A stretch of 64,000 bases of DNA from Paracoccaceae bacterium (GTDB taxonomy: Bacteria > Pseudomonadota > Alphaproteobacteria > Rhodobacterales > Rhodobacteraceae), in contig JASJAR010000019.1 in the NCBI GenBank assembly GCA_030066905.1, forward strand, positions 1 through 64,000, read 5' to 3'. Below, piece by piece: positions 61,955 to 64,000 of the stretch. Made by a program: the position numbers and the translations under genes. Under the pieces are notes generated by a model that did not search any database, was not told where the DNA came from, and saw only the letters and a list, made by a program, of their open reading frames with translations. Each line of letters begins with the position of its first letter. Positions within the stretch are counted from its first letter, which is position 1.

Positions 61955-62758
61955 ATGACGCTCCTTCATCTGATTCTCGTCGCGCTGATCCAGGGGATCA
62001 CCGAATTCCTGCCCGTTTCGAGCTCGGGGCACCTGATCCTTCTGCCGAATCTCACCGGGCTGGAGGACCAGGGCCAGGCGATCGACGTCGCCGTCCATGT
62101 TGGCACGCTTTTCGCCGTGATGCTCTATTTCCGCAGTGACACCACGCGGATCGCGCGAGGGGTTCCGAAGCTCATGACGGGCCGTCTTGACGACCCCGAC
62201 AGCTGGCTCGTTCTGTGCCTCGTCATCGCAACGATCCCGGTGGTCATTGTCGGTTTCATTCTCAACCGCACGGGGCTCGACGATGCGATGCGCTCGACGG
62301 CGGTGATCGGCTGGACGATGATCGTCTTCGGGCTGGTGCTCTACTGGGCCGACCGCACGGGTTCCTCGGAACGCTCCGGCGACGGCTGGACATTGAGACA
62401 CGCATTCATCATGGGGCTTTGGCAGGTCCTCGCCCTCATCCCCGGCACCTCGCGCTCGGGCATCACGATCACCGGCGCGCGCCGGCTCGGCTATGGCCGC
62501 GAGGAGGCCGCCCGGCTGGCGATGCTCATGTCGATCCCGACCATCCTTACTTCGGGGGTCCTGCTCACCGGAGAGGTCATCGCGACCGCCGATGCCGCCG
62601 CCGCCCGCGACGGGGCGATTGCGGCGGCCTTCGCCTTTCTTGCAGCCCTGGCGGCACTGTGGGGGATGATGACGCTTCTGAAACGCGTGAGCTTCACGCC
62701 CTACGTGATCTACCGGGTCATCCTCGGCACGATCCTTCTCGCCATCGCGTACATCTAG
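61955..62758 (+). CDS. uppP: Undecaprenyl-diphosphatase UppP (BacA)
   Basis: 267 aa with about eight hydrophobic segments. ALIQGITEFLPVSSSGHLIL (about 10-29) and PGTSRSGITITGARRLGYGREEA (about 160-182) are the two conserved motifs of the UppP family, holding the catalytic Glu, Ser, His and Arg. It dephosphorylates undecaprenyl diphosphate so that the lipid carrier for peptidoglycan and capsule can be reused. Its stop shares a CTAG with the stop of the convergent gene. Confidence 0.95.
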   Translation: MTLLHLILVALIQGITEFLPVSSSGHLILLPNLTGLEDQGQAIDVAVHVGTLFAVMLYFRSDTTRIARGVPKLMTGRLDDPDSWLVLCLVIATIPVVIVGFILNRTGLDDAMRSTAVIGWTMIVFGLVLYWADRTGSSERSGDGWTLRHAFIMGLWQVLALIPGTSRSGITITGARRLGYGREEAARLAMLMSIPTILTSGVLLTGEVIATADAAAARDGAIAAAFAFLAALAALWGMMTLLKRVSFTPYVIYRVILGTILLAIAYI

Positions 62759-63735
62759 GCCCGCAGGTTCTTCGCCGATTCCTTGATCTCGGAATATTGG
62801 CCCGAGGGCCGGAACCGCCAGAGGTAGGTTTCGAGAACCGCGTCCATCGGGGTGGCCGTCAGGCCGATGTCGGAAAGGGTCTTTGCCCCCTCCGAGACCA
62901 CGTTGTCCGACGCCAGGCTCTTCACCTGATCGAGCGTGATCGGTCCCTTGACGAGACCGCCCGAGGCCGCGCTCAAGACGTCGAACGCCCGGCCCATAAG
63001 ACGGCCCGCCCAGAACGGGATCGACAGGATCAGGCGCCGCCGCCGGATGACGCCGAGCATCTCGACCATGAGCTCCCGGAACGTCGCGGTCTCCGGGCCG
63101 CCGATCTCGTAGATGCCGGGGGCCGCGCGCCCGGTGATGCCCGCTTCGGCGGCCGCCGCGAGATCGTCGACATAGACCGGCTGGAACCGCGTATCGGCCC
63201 CGACGAGCGGGAGCACGAGACTCGTCCGCGCCATTCGCGCGAACCGGTTGAAGAACTGGTCCTCGGCGCCGAACACCACCGAGGGGCGCAGGATGACCGC
63301 TTCCGGCATATGCTCGGTCACCGCCGCCTCGCCACCGCCCTTGGACCGAGCATAAAGGCTCGCGCCGTCGATATCGGCGCCGATGGCCGAGATATGCACC
63401 ATCCGCGCCACCCCTTCCTCGGCCGCCAGCCGCGCGATCCGCGCCGCGCCCTCGTTCTGGACGGCATCGAAGTTGTTCTTGCCGCCCTTGTCGAAGGTGC
63501 CGACGCAGTTGACGACGACCTCGGCACCGTCCATCGCGGCCGCAACGCTCTCGTCGTAGCGGATGTTGCAGAGCACCGGTTCGACCTGGCCGACCACGCC
63601 GTAGGTGCGCACGAACATCGCTTCGTTGGGCCGCCGCACCGCGACGCGCACACGCCAGCCGAGCTTGGCCATACGGCGGGCGATGTAGCGGCCGACAAAA
63701 CCCGATCCGCCATAGATCGTCACGAGGTTCGACAT
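62755..63735 (-). CDS. Complex I NDUFA9-like NAD(P)-binding protein
   Basis: 326 aa. It starts LVTIYGGSGFVGRYIARRMAKLGWRVRVAVRRP, the Rossmann loop of atypical SDRs, and contains VNCVGTFDKGGKNNFDAVQNEGAARIARLA, YARSKGGGEAAV and ILRPSVVFGAEDQFFNRFA. These are typical of the NDUFA9/39-kDa subunit family, an accessory subunit of complex I in alphaproteobacteria and mitochondria. It binds NADPH but has no known catalytic role. No nuo genes are in the window. Confidence 0.9.
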   Translation of the reverse strand: MSNLVTIYGGSGFVGRYIARRMAKLGWRVRVAVRRPNEAMFVRTYGVVGQVEPVLCNIRYDESVAAAMDGAEVVVNCVGTFDKGGKNNFDAVQNEGAARIARLAAEEGVARMVHISAIGADIDGASLYARSKGGGEAAVTEHMPEAVILRPSVVFGAEDQFFNRFARMARTSLVLPLVGADTRFQPVYVDDLAAAAEAGITGRAAPGIYEIGGPETATFRELMVEMLGVIRRRRLILSIPFWAGRLMGRAFDVLSAASGGLVKGPITLDQVKSLASDNVVSEGAKTLSDIGLTATPMDAVLETYLWRFRPSGQYSEIKESAKNLRA

Positions 63736-63818
63736 CGCCCTGGCTCCCTTGATTGCCTGCCCTGATTAGCCGCCTCGCGACGTGCGAACAAGCGGCCGGT
63801 TCGCCACGGTTTAGCCCG

Positions 63819-63847
63819 TTGACAGGTCCCGGCCCCCGGCGTATTCC
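63819..63847 (+). promoter_or_regulatory. Promoter of tRNA-Leu
   Basis: -35 TTGACA (63819-63824), 17-base spacer, -10 TATTCC (63842-63847); the tRNA begins 18 bases later. The -35 is perfect. Confidence 0.75.
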
Positions 63848-63864
63848 CCGCCTCCACGACACCG

Positions 63865-63951
63865 GCCCAGGTGGCGGAACTGGTAGACGCGCTAGCTTCA
63901 GGTGCTAGTGCCCGTACGGGCGTGGAGGTTCGAGTCCTCTCCTGGGCACCA
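63865..63951 (+). tRNA. tRNA-Leu (CAG)
   Basis: Acceptor GCCCAGG / CCTGGGC, anticodon stem CTAGC / GCTAG with loop TTCAGGT (anticodon CAG), a long variable arm (TGCCCGTACGGGCGT) as in leucine tRNAs, T-arm with GGTTCGAGTCC, discriminator A and encoded CCA. 87 bases including CCA. The last 49 bases of the window after it hold nothing I can name. Confidence 0.97.
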
Positions 63952-64000
63952 ATCCCATCTTGCTATACCCGCCTTCGGCCTTACCTGCCGGCAGTGATCG

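Overview
The window is a GC-rich chromosomal segment of an alphaproteobacterium, almost certainly a marine-type Rhodobacteraceae/Roseobacteraceae member. The grounds are the CcrM methyltransferase next to rnhB, the petP-petR regulator pair, petABC cytochrome bc1, the gene order xseB-ispA-dxs, an NDUFA9-like complex I protein, an RTX/Hint-rich exoprotein repertoire, and CtrA-type and GANTC regulatory sequences. I see no phage, transposase, CRISPR array or plasmid gene. The window starts inside mutY and ends just after a tRNA-Leu gene.

Layout. 0-5.4 kb: mutY tail, an AlkB-type hydroxylase, ccrM and rnhB, small exported proteins, a membrane protein with a winged-helix tail, tRNA-Arg. 5.4-11.2 kb: a GntR-like LacI-family regulator, then two large RTX exoproteins tail to tail (an M10 serralysin-type protease and a propeller/RTX protein). 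11.2-18.7 kb: a capsule-type polysaccharide locus with exporter parts KpsT, KpsE and KpsM split into divergent units, a sulfotransferase and three glycosyltransferases. 18.7-26.2 kb: an unknown protein, a CheB-CheR-PAS signalling protein, an aquaporin, tRNA-Lys, dapF, mtaB and a GST. 26.3-29.2 kb: petABC. 29.2-32.5 kb: thiBPQ under a TPP riboswitch. 32.6-39.3 kb: aroC, a 645-base gene-free stretch with palindromic repeats, ccdA-thioredoxin, HU, amn, a Rossmann protein and a membrane protein. 39.3-44.6 kb: a long leftward run petP-petR-deacetylase-xseB-ispA-dxs. 44.7-48.7 kb: ilvE followed by three tandem paralogues of a small RTX-like protein. 48.9-54.6 kb: methyltransferase, EamA transporter, queG, GST, mtgA, Hint protein. 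54.7-63.9 kb: gltB and gltD separated by two GFA-family genes, uppP, an NDUFA9-like gene and tRNA-Leu.

The most interesting part is 45.6-48.7 kb. Three related genes encode proteins with a short hydrophobic N-terminus and degenerate RTX repeats but no visible type I secretion signal. The first two share a 70-base identical upstream leader carrying a perfect CtrA box (TTAA-N7-TTAA), although their coding sequences have diverged. The third copy has a one-base frameshift near its 3' end and lies tail to tail with a remnant resembling the 3' end of ilvE, the same neighbour the first copy has. A near-consensus CtrA box also precedes the M10 RTX protease.

Regulatory signals that can be read directly include three GANTC sites within 39 bases upstream of ccrM, a GntR-type operator just before the LacI-family gene, a palindrome filling the spacer of the petPR promoter, and a TPP riboswitch whose downstream hairpin would occlude the thiB ribosome-binding site. 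All functions are inferred from the sequence and from family knowledge; no database search was run.
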